A DNA stretch of 64,000 nucleotides, taken from the NCBI GenBank assembly GCA_026004535.1, contig BPJI01000001.1, positions 62,001-126,000 on the forward strand, read 5' to 3'. A model generated the notes under the pieces. It did not search any database. It was not told the DNA's origin and was given only the letters and a program-made list of their open reading frames with translations. Each line of letters starts with the position of its first letter. Positions within the stretch are counted from its first letter, which is position 1. This DNA comes from Candidatus Parcubacteria bacterium. GTDB lineage: Bacteria > Patescibacteria > Paceibacteria > UBA6257 > HR35. The position numbers and the translations under genes were made by a program. Positions 42,833 through 51,772 of this stretch are shown piece by piece.

Positions 42833-43291
42833 ATGGAGATTCATTGGAAAACATATTCTCATATCCAACATCCTTATGGTGATTTATTATGGCATTTATT
42901 TTGGGGCATTATTATTGGCATTACTTTAATTTGGGCAGTTTTAAATCATGATTTTTGGCTTTTGATTATCTCTTTTATAGCTTTGGTTTTCTTTTTTCAT
43001 CCAAAATTTTATGAGCCTAAACTGATGGATATTAAAATTAATGAGCAAGGAATTTATATTGACAAAAAATTTTATCCTTGGAAAAATTTTTATGGCTTTG
43101 AAATTTTCGATAATGGTTATAGAAAATTTATTTTTCTTTTACCTAATAAATTCTCTTTTGGCTTACATTTTCCTTTAGAAGAATTTTTTATTTCTGAAAA
43201 AGAAGTCAAAAATTTTTTAAAAAAATTTCTCGAAGAATATCAAGGGAAGGTTCCGTTTACTGATAAATTATATAGAAGTTTTTATTTATAA
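42833..43291 (+). CDS. DUF5673-like membrane protein
   Basis: 152 residues: an N-terminal aromatic-rich stretch (HWKTYSHIQHPYGDLLWHLF), two membrane helices (FWGIIIGITLIWAVL and FWLLIISFIALVFFF), then a small cytoplasmic beta domain (LMDIKINEQGIYIDKKFYPWKNFYGFEIFDNG) that resembles PH-like domains. Function unknown. Divergent from leuS with 21 bp between starts, so the two promoters must overlap the genes. Confidence 0.7.
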   Translation: MEIHWKTYSHIQHPYGDLLWHLFWGIIIGITLIWAVLNHDFWLLIISFIALVFFFHPKFYEPKLMDIKINEQGIYIDKKFYPWKNFYGFEIFDNGYRKFIFLLPNKFSFGLHFPLEEFFISEKEVKNFLKKFLEEYQGKVPFTDKLYRSFYL

Positions 43292-43302
43292 AAAAATAAA
43301 TC

Positions 43303-43375
43303 TGCGCTGGGCTGGATTCGAACCAGCGACCCCCGTCTTATAAGGACGGTGCTCTAACCGCTGAGCTACCAGCGC
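43303..43375 (-). tRNA. tRNA-Ile (anticodon UAU)
   Basis: Minus-strand cloverleaf: acceptor GCGCTGG/CCAGCGC, D arm GCTC-AGCGGTTA-GAGC, anticodon arm CCGTC-CTTATAA-GACGG with anticodon TAT (reads AUA), T arm GCTGG-TTCGAAT-CCAGC, discriminator A, no CCA. Most bacteria read AUA with a CAU tRNA modified by TilS; a genomic UAU anticodon is the alternative route. The stop codon of the next gene lies directly at its 5' end. Confidence 0.93.
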
Positions 43376-43726
43376 TTAAATATCTGTTCTTACCTCAACT
43401 CTTTTTACCTGTTTTGATTCTTTTTTAGGAATTTTAATCATCAAAATGCCATTATGATAATAAGCTCGAATATTTTCTAAATCTAAATCTTTAGGTAAAA
43501 CAATTGTCCTTGAAAATGGCCCCCAAAAACATTCTTGATGCTCATATAAAGATGGATCAATATTTTCTGGTGGCATTCTCGTTCCTTTAATTATTAAAAC
43601 ATCTCCCTCAACCAAAATTTCAATGTTCTCTAAATTTGCACCGGCAATCGGTGAAACAATAACTAATTCATCATCTTTAAAATACACATCAATTGTTAAT
43701 GTGCCTTCTTTTTTTTCTTCAGCCAT
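43376..43726 (-). CDS. Hsp20/alpha-crystallin domain protein, minimal
   Basis: 116 residues, an alpha-crystallin domain with almost no N-terminal arm: LTIDVYFKDDELVIVSPIAGANLENIEILVEGDVLIIKGTR, ECFWGPFSRTIVLPKDLDLENIRAYYHNGILMIKIPK. A second small heat shock protein in the window, quite different from that at 24698. It ends exactly at the tRNA-Ile gene and overlaps the PrsW-like gene by 8 bp; it is not near a CIRCE site. Confidence 0.85.
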   Translation of the reverse strand: MAEEKKEGTLTIDVYFKDDELVIVSPIAGANLENIEILVEGDVLIIKGTRMPPENIDPSLYEHQECFWGPFSRTIVLPKDLDLENIRAYYHNGILMIKIPKKESKQVKRVEVRTDI

Positions 43727-44372
43727 TTTCAGCTAAATAATTTAATTTACTAAGAACGACCAAAAAGGCTGTCCATAAAATTGGCAAAACCAAAATGAAG
43801 CCGGGTGGTAAACTAATTATAAGATAATTATAAAAAAAATGCAAAAAAGAACCAGTAGCAAATGAAAAAACAAACGGAAAAATTCTTCTTGTTTTAATTA
43901 AAAAAGCATAACCATAACCAATCAAGGCTGAGGCTAAAATATGAAGCAAATTAGCTCCTAAAAATCTTAAAAACAAAATTGAAACAGGACTATAAATTGC
44001 TAAAGATGAAGGTTTAGTAATTAAAACAAAATTTTCTAAAAAAGCAAAACCCCAAGCGGCAAACATCATATAGATCATTGCATCAATTGGTTCATCAAAA
44101 ATTTTTTGCGGGAAAATAAAAAACCAAATTAAAATAAATTTAAAAAACTCTTCGATAAAAGAAAAAAGTAAAAATTTTAAGAACTTATTTTCGGAAACAA
44201 ATGGATTCAACAAACCCTCAACATAATATGCCAAAAAAGCTGAAATTATACCTAATAAAAAAGCCAGAAAGAGCCAGATCTTTGGTTCGGGATGCCTGTC
44301 TTTTTTATAAAAATAAAAAATCCAAATAAATGGTAAAAAAAGCGATAAAAAAGAATGATAAACTATTGCCAC
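43719..44372 (-). CDS. PrsW-family intramembrane metalloprotease
   Basis: 217 residues, about seven membrane helices, with the PrsW motifs SFIEEFFKFILIWF (EExxK in a helix), FDEPIDAMIYMMFAAWGFAFLEN (second motif with E) and a later helix with AGLxH-like LLHILASALIGYGY. PrsW-type enzymes cleave membrane-bound regulators such as anti-sigma factors; the target here is unknown. It overlaps valS by 10 bp. Confidence 0.85.
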   Translation of the reverse strand: MAIVYHSFLSLFLPFIWIFYFYKKDRHPEPKIWLFLAFLLGIISAFLAYYVEGLLNPFVSENKFLKFLLFSFIEEFFKFILIWFFIFPQKIFDEPIDAMIYMMFAAWGFAFLENFVLITKPSSLAIYSPVSILFLRFLGANLLHILASALIGYGYAFLIKTRRIFPFVFSFATGSFLHFFYNYLIISLPPGFILVLPILWTAFLVVLSKLNYLAENG

Positions 44373-46450
44373 TTTTCAAAAAACAAAGGTTTTTTCTGAC
44401 CAAAAGAAAAATAAATCAATTGAGTTAAATGAGGGATAAATGGATGTAAAAGTTTTAAGCTTTCTAACATTACTTGACGAAATATCTGGGGGTTGTTTTT
44501 TGTTTCTCCTTTCCAGGTTTCTAAATAAATATCACAAAGTTCGTGCCAAAAAAATTTATAGATCCTTTTTAGGGCTAAACCAAGTTCAAAATCCTCAATT
44601 TTTCGATTAACAAAATTTTTTGTTATTTTCAAAGAAGCTAAAATTTTTTTATCAGCCGATGATAATGAATTTTCTTTTAAAACCTTGTGTTTAGATATTG
44701 TCAAAAAGTAAAACCTATAGGCATTCCAGATTTTATTTAAAAATTTTTTACCCTGATCAATTGGTCTTTCGTCAAATCTTAAATCTTGATGAGCTGACAT
44801 TTGGAACAAAATTCCAAATCTTAAAGCATCAGTACCATATTTTTCGATCAATTCTAAAGGATCAACACCGATACCTAAACTCTTAGACATTCTTTTTCCT
44901 TCTTTAGTTAAAACTGTTGGATGAATAAAAACTGTTTTAAATGGTGTTTTTTTCATAAAAAACTTACCTGAAAAAATCATTCTTGCGATCCAAAGTTGAA
45001 GTATTTCTCGAGCTGAAGCAACTAAATCTGCTGGATACCATTTTTTTTCTTTTTGATAATACAAAATGGCAAAAGGCCATAAAGCAGAGGAAAACCAAGT
45101 GTCAAAAACCTCTTCTGTTCTTTGCCAATTAGATTTTTTACACTGAGAACATTTTATTTTGGGTTTTTTAAAACTAACAACATATTTTTCATCGCCACAA
45201 TTTTGACAATACCAAACAGGCAATTGTTGTCCCCACCAAATTTTTCTTGAAATACACCAGTCTCTAATATTTCTTAACCAATCAAAATATGGCTTTTTAA
45301 ATTTGGCTGGATAAATTTCAACTTCTTTATTTTTAACAGCCCTAATTGCTAGTTGAGCCAAATCTTTCATTTTTAAAAACCATTCTTTCGAAGGAATAAC
45401 TTGAAGTTCAGTTTTGCAACGCTCGCAAACTGGTAAATTGTGTTTTATCTTTTCTATTTTTTCAATTAAATTTAATTCTTTTAATCTATCAACAATTTTT
45501 TGTCTTGCGGTTAAATAATCTAAACCACTAAATTCACTAACATCAGTCATTTTTGCTTGTGTATCAATAACTGAAATTAATGGTAATTGATGCCTTAAAC
45601 CAATTTCATAATCAACCAAAGAATGTGCTGGCGTAACCTTTAAAATACCTGTTCCAAATTTAGGATCAACTCTTTGATCAACAATAATCGGTAGTTCTCG
45701 ATTAATTATTGGTAAAAGAGCAATTTTGCCAACTAAATGAAAATTTTTTTCATCTTTAGGATTAATAGCCAAAGCAACATCAGCTAACATTGTTTCTGGT
45801 CGGGTCGTGGCAATTATAACAAAACCTCCTAATTTTAGAGGATATTTAATATAATAAAGCTCGCCTTCCGTTTCTTTGTATTCAATTTCTAAATCAGAAA
45901 GAGAAGTTTGACAACGAGGGCAAAAATTAACTGGTCTCAAATCTCGATAAATATATCCTTTTTTATAATAATCAAGAAAAGCCTTCTCAACCCAAGCAAC
46001 ATACTCTTTATCTAAAGTAAATTTTACTCTTGACCAATCTAAGGCTAAACCTAACTTTTTAAATTGCTCTAAAATTATGCCGCCGTATTTTTCTTTCCAT
46101 TGCCAGACTCTGTCAATAAATTTTTCTCTGCCTAAATCAAATCTTGTCAAGCCTTCTTTTCTTAATTCTTTTTCAACAACATTTTGGGTTGCAATACCTG
46201 CATGATCAATCCCAGGAAACCAAATAGAATCATAACCCTGCATTTTCTTATAACGCCAAATTGTATCTAAAATAACATTTTGTAAAGTATGTCCAAGATG
46301 TAAAGAGCCAGTAATGTTTGGTGGAGCAATTAAAATAATAAACGGTTTTCCTTTGCCTCTTGGTTTAAAATAAGGAATCCAAAAATTATAAATTTTTTCT
46401 TCAAATTCAAAAGGATCATATGCTTTTTTTTCAAAGATTTCTTTTTTCAT
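44363..46450 (-). CDS. valS: Valyl-tRNA synthetase (shortened)
   Basis: 695 residues, class I synthetase with HIGH-type motif ITGSLHLGHTLQ near residue 47, TRPETMLADVALAINP of the editing domain, FGTGILKVTPAHSLVDYEIG, tryptophan-rich WGQQLPVWYC, a Cys4 ribbon (CQNCG...CSQCKKS), and KMSKS motif EGKRMSKSLGIGVDP. Family length is about 860-950; the missing part is the C-terminal coiled coil and trimmed loops. Upstream is tRNA-Ser on the other strand. Confidence 0.94.
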   Translation of the reverse strand: MKKEIFEKKAYDPFEFEEKIYNFWIPYFKPRGKGKPFIILIAPPNITGSLHLGHTLQNVILDTIWRYKKMQGYDSIWFPGIDHAGIATQNVVEKELRKEGLTRFDLGREKFIDRVWQWKEKYGGIILEQFKKLGLALDWSRVKFTLDKEYVAWVEKAFLDYYKKGYIYRDLRPVNFCPRCQTSLSDLEIEYKETEGELYYIKYPLKLGGFVIIATTRPETMLADVALAINPKDEKNFHLVGKIALLPIINRELPIIVDQRVDPKFGTGILKVTPAHSLVDYEIGLRHQLPLISVIDTQAKMTDVSEFSGLDYLTARQKIVDRLKELNLIEKIEKIKHNLPVCERCKTELQVIPSKEWFLKMKDLAQLAIRAVKNKEVEIYPAKFKKPYFDWLRNIRDWCISRKIWWGQQLPVWYCQNCGDEKYVVSFKKPKIKCSQCKKSNWQRTEEVFDTWFSSALWPFAILYYQKEKKWYPADLVASAREILQLWIARMIFSGKFFMKKTPFKTVFIHPTVLTKEGKRMSKSLGIGVDPLELIEKYGTDALRFGILFQMSAHQDLRFDERPIDQGKKFLNKIWNAYRFYFLTISKHKVLKENSLSSADKKILASLKITKNFVNRKIEDFELGLALKRIYKFFWHELCDIYLETWKGETKNNPQIFRQVMLESLKLLHPFIPHLTQLIYFSFGQKKPLFFEKWQ

Positions 46451-46471
46451 TATAATATATTATAACATAAT

Positions 46472-46552
46472 GGTGGGGTGGCAGAATGGGATTGCACACG
46501 GCTCGAAACCGTGGGCCTTACGGCCATGTGGGTTCGAATCCCACCCCCACCG
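46472..46552 (+). tRNA. tRNA-Ser (anticodon CGA)
   Basis: Type II tRNA with long variable arm (GGGCCTTACGGCC). Acceptor GGTGGGG/CCCCACC, anticodon arm CACGG-CTCGAAA-CCGTG with anticodon CGA, T arm GTGGG-TTCGAAT-CCCAC, discriminator G as required for Ser. CCA is not encoded. A TATAAT-like box lies just upstream (about 46450-46465). Confidence 0.94.
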
Positions 46553-46751
46553 CACGCAAACAGTTAAAAATAAGTTTGATAAGTACAAAGCAAAGCAAAC
46601 AGGTGGTAGGGTGAGAACCCACAGCAACCCAACAAGCTATAAGCACAAACCAGAAACAAGAGAGTAAAGATGTTTTTGAAATTACTAAATATGTGGTTTA
46701 CCGTTTTCGAATCTCATCCCCACTGCACGCAAACAGGTAAAAACAAGCTTT
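46553..46751 (+). repeat. Decayed partial duplication of tRNA-Ser 3' end and its flank
   Basis: The 199 bp between tRNA-Ser and secF contain at 46706-46747 a 42 bp near-copy of 46533-46574 (T loop, acceptor 3' strand and 23 bp of downstream flank) with 5 mismatches, three of them C to T inside the former tRNA. A third fragment, GCAAACAGGT, is at about 46593. The copy cannot fold as a tRNA. The rest of the gap shows no feature. Confidence 0.75.
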
Positions 46752-47579
46752 TTAATTCTCATATAGCAAAGGAGTGGCCAAACAGATTGAAGAATAAGTA
46801 CCAATAAGAATACCTATTTGAATTGATAAAAGAAATGCTCTTAAATCAGGAATTAAAATTGACAAAGGCAAAATTGCTAAAACAGCCGTTAAAGAGGTAA
46901 AAATTGATCTCCTTAAGGTTTGCTGAATGCTCAAATTAAAAACCTCAATTGTTTTTTTGCCTGTTTTTAAAATATTTTCTCTCAAACGATCAAAAACAAC
47001 GATTGTATCATGAACTGAAAAACCAGCAACAATAAGTAAAGCGGTAATAAATTTAATGTCTAAATCAAAATTAAAGAATTTTGACAGCAAAACATAAAAG
47101 CCGGTTGTCGCCATAACGTCGTGAAATAAAGTTATGACCACAATAAAACCTAAAAGAAATGGTGAAAATTGATTTTTCAATTGATAAAAAGCAAAGGCAA
47201 CATAAAGACCAATTGCTAATAAAACTAGAATAATCATCAACATTGCTTTTTGTCTTAATTCTGAACTCAAACTACTACTAATTGATTCAAATCTTATTCT
47301 TTGACTTTGATTATCTTGTTTTTGAATTTCTTGCCAGAGAAGATTTAAATTTTCTTGACTTTTAATCAAATAACCATCTTGAGTTTGATAATATACTGCT
47401 TTAAGCTTTAAATTATTAATAATTGAGGGTACATTAGCTTTGGTTTTAACTTCTAAAATTTGACCACCAATCAAATCAATGCCTAAATTAGGGTTAAAAA
47501 AATAAAAACTCAGACCACCAAACAGAACCAAAATCAAGCTTAAAAAATAAAAATAATATCTATATTTAATGAAATCCAT
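46752..47579 (-). CDS. secF: Protein translocase subunit SecF
   Basis: 275 residues, six membrane helices and the SecF motifs NLGIDLIGGQILEVKT near the start, LLIVAGFSVHDTIVVFDRLREN (the family GYSINDTIVVFDRIREN motif) and SLTAVLAILPL. It forms a complex with SecD that uses the proton motive force in late export. It lies 6 bp after secD on the same strand. Confidence 0.95.
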   Translation of the reverse strand: MDFIKYRYYFYFLSLILVLFGGLSFYFFNPNLGIDLIGGQILEVKTKANVPSIINNLKLKAVYYQTQDGYLIKSQENLNLLWQEIQKQDNQSQRIRFESISSSLSSELRQKAMLMIILVLLAIGLYVAFAFYQLKNQFSPFLLGFIVVITLFHDVMATTGFYVLLSKFFNFDLDIKFITALLIVAGFSVHDTIVVFDRLRENILKTGKKTIEVFNLSIQQTLRRSIFTSLTAVLAILPLSILIPDLRAFLLSIQIGILIGTYSSICLATPLLYEN

Positions 47580-47585
47580 TAATTT

Positions 47586-48770
47586 TTATGACGTCGTACG
47601 TCGTAAATATATTGTCTCTAATAAATAATGGGTGAAAAAAACTGCTGTTAAAAAACTAATAACAACCCCTAAAAATAATGTCAGAGCAAATCCTTTAACA
47701 AAAGAAACTGCTAAAAAATAAATCAACAAAGAAGAAATAATTGTTGTTAAATTAGAATCACGAATTGAAGGAAAAGCTCGAGTAAAACCTTCTTTAACTA
47801 TGTCAATATCTCTGAGTCCTCTTTTCTTTTCTTCTTTCATTCTTTCAAAAATCAAAATATTAGCATCAACAGCCATCCCAATTGCTAAAACCAGACCACT
47901 TAATGAAGCTAAAGAAATTGTTGCACCTAAAATTTTATAAAGAGCTAGATTAAAAACAAGAAAGAAAATTAAAGCTAAATCAGCAATTAAACCCTGAAAA
48001 CCATAAAAAATAATCATAAACAAAACAACCAAAATTATTCCAGCAATTGAACCTTTTAAGGCTAAATTAAGGGTTTTTTGACTTAAAATTGGATTAACAA
48101 CTGATTCAGCAATTAAAATTAATGGCGCAGGTAAAGCTCCTTGATTTAAACGATTAGCTAAAAGTTTTGCTTCGTCTAAAGTAAATTTACCGGTTATTTG
48201 AGCTTGGCCATTTTCAATTACATCTCTAACAATTGGGGCACTAATTAATTTACCGTCTAAATAAATCGCAATTGGTTGATTAAGATACTTTTGGGTTAGA
48301 TCTTTAAAAATTTTTGCTCCTTGTGAGTTAAATTGTAAGCTAACAATTGGTTCTAAAGTATTAGGATTTATAACAACATCAGCCCTAACTAAATATTCAC
48401 CCGTAAGCCCTGAGGAAACAAAATCTCCATTTTTCGGTATTCTAAATTCTAAAAATGGCGTTTCGCCAATTACTTTTTTAGCTTGGTCTGGATCTTTAAT
48501 ATTAGGGATCTCAATTAAAATTCTACCTGACTCAGAAAAACCAATAGAATATTCGCTGACACCTAAAAAATTAATTCTTCTTTCAATTAAATCTTTCGTT
48601 TGCTCTAAGATATTTTTGATATTCTCTTTTTTAACATTCTGAAAATCAATTTGATAAGTTAAAATTGTTCCACCAGCAATATCCATACCCAAAGAAAATG
48701 GTTTGCGAAAAATGAGATACAAGCTTAAGATAAAAAATAATAAGAATAAAACCAAGAACCAATTTTTCAT
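47586..48770 (-). CDS. secD: Protein translocase subunit SecD
   Basis: 394 residues with LGMDIAGGTILTYQI (D1 motif), the P1 base, GQAQITGKFTLDEAKLLANRLNQGALPAPL, six membrane helices in the C-terminal half, and LSGLVLAIGMAVDANILIFERMKEE (the family GMAVDANVLIFERIREE motif). It is shorter than the 500-600 residues of typical SecD because the first periplasmic domain is reduced. The last codons (47594-47608) contain an ACGACGTACGACGT word pattern that recurs once at 60782. Confidence 0.95.
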   Translation of the reverse strand: MKNWFLVLFLLFFILSLYLIFRKPFSLGMDIAGGTILTYQIDFQNVKKENIKNILEQTKDLIERRINFLGVSEYSIGFSESGRILIEIPNIKDPDQAKKVIGETPFLEFRIPKNGDFVSSGLTGEYLVRADVVINPNTLEPIVSLQFNSQGAKIFKDLTQKYLNQPIAIYLDGKLISAPIVRDVIENGQAQITGKFTLDEAKLLANRLNQGALPAPLILIAESVVNPILSQKTLNLALKGSIAGIILVVLFMIIFYGFQGLIADLALIFFLVFNLALYKILGATISLASLSGLVLAIGMAVDANILIFERMKEEKKRGLRDIDIVKEGFTRAFPSIRDSNLTTIISSLLIYFLAVSFVKGFALTLFLGVVISFLTAVFFTHYLLETIYLRRTTS

Positions 48771-49069
48771 CTAAAAATCTTAGCTAATTTTTCAAATAAA
48801 TTAGCTAAAAAGTTTTTAATTGTTGTCCAAAACAAAACAATATCAATGCCAAATTTTTCTTTTAATTTTATTGGAATCTGGCTAAAATCAATACCTGTTA
48901 CTTGTTGAAGAAAACTAACTAAGTTTTGCCAACCAGTTTTTAAAGTATTAAAAAAAATATCCCAATTAACAAATTGTTTTATTTTAGCTAAAATATTTTT
49001 TGGCAAAATAGCAAAAACAATCAAAATAACAATCAAATAAAATATCCATTTTAAAATTTTTCCAATCAT
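48767..49069 (-). CDS. Small membrane-anchored hypothetical protein
   Basis: 100 residues: an N-terminal membrane helix (ILKWIFYLIVILIVFAIL) and a helical, aromatic-rich remainder with repeated WxNLxxFL-like elements (WQNLVSFLQQV, TIKNFLANLFEKL). It overlaps gltX and secD by 4 bp on each side, so it is part of that operon. No family recognised. Confidence 0.6.
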   Translation of the reverse strand: MIGKILKWIFYLIVILIVFAILPKNILAKIKQFVNWDIFFNTLKTGWQNLVSFLQQVTGIDFSQIPIKLKEKFGIDIVLFWTTIKNFLANLFEKLAKIFR

Positions 49070-50463
49070 AATTTTTCTATTGCTTTATTAATTAAATCAA
49101 TAGTCTTTTCTTTACCAAAAACTTCGGCCAAATCAAATGGCGGTGGCGATGCTTCTTTACCTGAAAGAGCAACCCTTAGAGGCCAAAAATATTCTCCCTT
49201 GTTATTACCTGAAAGTCTATCTAAAATCTCTTTAATCTTTTCAGCTCTGAAATCTTCTTCTTTAATTTTAGCAAATTCTTTTTTAATTTCTTCCAAATTA
49301 TTTTTAATTTTTTCTCGAGATGTATTTTTCCATATAAGCATTTCAGCCGAATAGTCAAAATCTTTGAAGAAAAATTCAACTGAGGGTAAAATATCATTTA
49401 GAGTTGTCGCTCTTTCTTTACCAAGTTCAATTATTTTCAAAATTTTTTCATAAGAATAATTATTAATATAAGTAGAGAAATCAAGTAAATCAATTAGTTC
49501 TTCTGGTTTTTTGGTTTTTAAGTAATGACGGTTAAAATAATTTAATTTAGAAATATTAAAAATTGTTGGTGATTTATTTAATTTTTCTAATTTAAATTCT
49601 TTAATCATTTCTTCTAAAGAAATTATTTCTCGATCACCAGCTGGATGCCAGCCCAATAAAGCTACAAAATTCAAAATTGCTTCTGGTAAATAACCTTCCT
49701 GACGATACTCATTAATACTTTTAGCTCCGTGTCTTTTTGAAAGTTTGCTTCGATCTTGACCTAAAACTAATGGTAAATGAACAAAAATTGGCGGCTGCCA
49801 ATCTAAATATTGGTAGATTAATAATTGTTTGGGGGTTGTCAAAATAAATTCTTCGCCTCGGATAACATGAGTAATTCCTTGATAATGATCATCAACTGTA
49901 TTGGCTAAAACATAAAGTGGTTCCTTTTCCTTTTTAGCGATAACAAAATCTCCACTTTGACGAAAATCAAATTTTATTTCGCCTCTTAAAAAATCTTTAA
50001 AAGTAATAATTTTTTCTGGAACTTTTAAACGGATAACATAATTCTCTTTTTCTTTTCTCTTTAAGACTGTTTGTTTATCAAGATTCCTACAGGTTCCAGA
50101 ATATCGTGGTACCTCTCCTCTTGTTAATTGTTCTTGTTTTCTTAATTCTAATTCTTCTTTTGAACAGAAACAATAATAAGCTAAATCTTTATCAATCAGC
50201 TCTTTGATTATTTTTTCATATAAATCTATTCTTTCACTTTGACGAATTGGGCCTTCGTCCCAAAAGAGACCTAGCCAATTTAAGCTATCAATAATATCCT
50301 CTTCAAATTCCCTTCTCGATCTTTCTTTGTCAGTATCTTCAATTCTTAAAATAAAAACGCCATTTTCAGCTTTAGCAAAAAGATAGTTAAATAAAGCAGT
50401 TCGAGCACCACCTAAATGAAGGTACCCAGTTGGTGATGGCGCAAATCTAACTCTAACTACCAT
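49066..50463 (-). CDS. gltX: Glutamyl-tRNA synthetase
   Basis: 465 residues, class I synthetase: FAPSPTGYLHLGGARTALFNYLFA with the HIGH-type motif at residues 15-18, EDTDKERS, YVLANTVDDHYQGITHVIRGEE, KMSKS-type motif DRSKLSKRHGAKSI, and a helical anticodon-binding domain. Possibly nondiscriminating (charging tRNA-Gln as well), since many relatives lack GlnRS; that cannot be read from this sequence. Confidence 0.97.
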   Translation of the reverse strand: MVVRVRFAPSPTGYLHLGGARTALFNYLFAKAENGVFILRIEDTDKERSRREFEEDIIDSLNWLGLFWDEGPIRQSERIDLYEKIIKELIDKDLAYYCFCSKEELELRKQEQLTRGEVPRYSGTCRNLDKQTVLKRKEKENYVIRLKVPEKIITFKDFLRGEIKFDFRQSGDFVIAKKEKEPLYVLANTVDDHYQGITHVIRGEEFILTTPKQLLIYQYLDWQPPIFVHLPLVLGQDRSKLSKRHGAKSINEYRQEGYLPEAILNFVALLGWHPAGDREIISLEEMIKEFKLEKLNKSPTIFNISKLNYFNRHYLKTKKPEELIDLLDFSTYINNYSYEKILKIIELGKERATTLNDILPSVEFFFKDFDYSAEMLIWKNTSREKIKNNLEEIKKEFAKIKEEDFRAEKIKEILDRLSGNNKGEYFWPLRVALSGKEASPPPFDLAEVFGKEKTIDLINKAIEKL

Positions 50464-50482
50464 TTAAATATATTATAAAGCA

Positions 50483-51772
50483 TTATTTAACTAAATAACC
50501 AGGAATCAAATTAGGGTCAAGGGGCAAAATTAAAGTTACTTTTGTTCCTTTATTTTCTTCTGATTCAACCTTAATATCACCGCCATGAAAATTAATCAAA
50601 TTTTTAGCATTATAAAGACCGATACCGAAACCTTTGACGTCCAATTCTTTTGCTTTTTCACCTCGATAGTATTTTTTAAACAAATTAGCTAAATCTTTTT
50701 TAGTCATCCCAACACCAGTATCTTGAATAATTATTTCTAAATATGGTCTTTGAGGCATTTTTTGAATCCTAATATCAACTAAACCTCCTGGTTTATTATA
50801 TAAAATCGAATTTTCAATCAAAGCAAATAGAGATAAAGAAATAATACTCTGATCAACATTAACTTTGGTCACCTTTTCTTCGATCTCAACATTTACTTTT
50901 AATTTTTTCTCCTCAATTTTTTCTTTTAAAACATCCAAAATAGTAACAATAATTCTTTCTAAATCAACCTCCTCAATCTTAACTTTTAATTGACCGAATT
51001 CAGTCCGGACAAAATTCAAAGTTGATTCAGCTAAAAAGATTGTTGATTTAACTATTCTTAAAGCAATTTCAATAAAATCTTTATTCTCTGTTGGAATTTC
51101 TTTTAAATTAATTGCTTCCAAATTCCATCGGATTTCACTTAAGGGCGTTAAAAGATTATGGCTTATCATTTGGATAAACTCTAATCTTTTTTCTGATTCT
51201 AAAACATCCTTGGTTTTATCCGAAATAATTCTCAATTTATATTTTTTATCTAAGTAAACATCGGTATAAGTAATTAGAAAATATTTTTCTTCAGGTAGAC
51301 TAAATTTAACTTCAATTATTTCTGGTTTTTGATTAACGATTTTTAAATTTTCACCTTGCAAAAAAGGGAATAAAATATTAGCCAATGTTTGATAAATTTC
51401 ACTTTTAATCATCTCACTTTTAACCTTTAAATTAATCAAATCTTCTTTTTTAATTTTGACTAATTCGGCAAAATATTCATTAACAAAAACAATTTTAAAC
51501 TCGTCATCATAGATGACAATTCCATCCTGAAGATAGTCTAAAAGATTTTGAAATAGATAAAAGAAAGATACTTTTTCTTCTTTTGGCTTTTTTTGAATTT
51601 GAAGAAAAAAGTACAAAGCAGCTATAACTAAAGTTAGATTAACAAAAATTAAAATCTTTAGAAAATTAAAATTATTAACAAACAATGAAAAAATTGATAA
51701 TATTAAAGATAAACCAAAAAAAACTAAAATTAATCTTTCCTTGACTTGAAAAAATTTTATAATTTTTTTCAT
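50483..51772 (-). CDS. Sensor histidine kinase with PAS domain
   Basis: 429 residues: two N-terminal membrane helices (LILVFFGLSLILSIFSLFV and ILIFVNLTLVIAALYFFL), a PAS domain (LDYLQDGIVIYDDEFKIVFVNEYFAELVKIKKEDLI), the phosphoacceptor box FIQMISHNLLTPLSEIRW near residue 200, and a HATPase with ENSILYN (N box), IIQDTGVGM (G1) and GFGIGLYNAKNLINFHGG (G2). The short loop between helices suggests sensing in or at the membrane. No response regulator gene is adjacent. One-base overlap with polA. Confidence 0.93.
   Translation of the reverse strand: MKKIIKFFQVKERLILVFFGLSLILSIFSLFVNNFNFLKILIFVNLTLVIAALYFFLQIQKKPKEEKVSFFYLFQNLLDYLQDGIVIYDDEFKIVFVNEYFAELVKIKKEDLINLKVKSEMIKSEIYQTLANILFPFLQGENLKIVNQKPEIIEVKFSLPEEKYFLITYTDVYLDKKYKLRIISDKTKDVLESEKRLEFIQMISHNLLTPLSEIRWNLEAINLKEIPTENKDFIEIALRIVKSTIFLAESTLNFVRTEFGQLKVKIEEVDLERIIVTILDVLKEKIEEKKLKVNVEIEEKVTKVNVDQSIISLSLFALIENSILYNKPGGLVDIRIQKMPQRPYLEIIIQDTGVGMTKKDLANLFKKYYRGEKAKELDVKGFGIGLYNAKNLINFHGGDIKVESEENKGTKVTLILPLDPNLIPGYLVK

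Noticed and set aside
43326..43342. Reading the tRNA anticodon arm as an eight-base loop or another amino acid
   Set aside because: Careful reading gives a standard 5-7-5 arm with anticodon UAU; no unusual loop is needed.
46470..46667. 65-residue plus-strand frame
   Set aside because: Its first half is the tRNA-Ser gene and the rest is the decayed duplicate region; no protein-like features.
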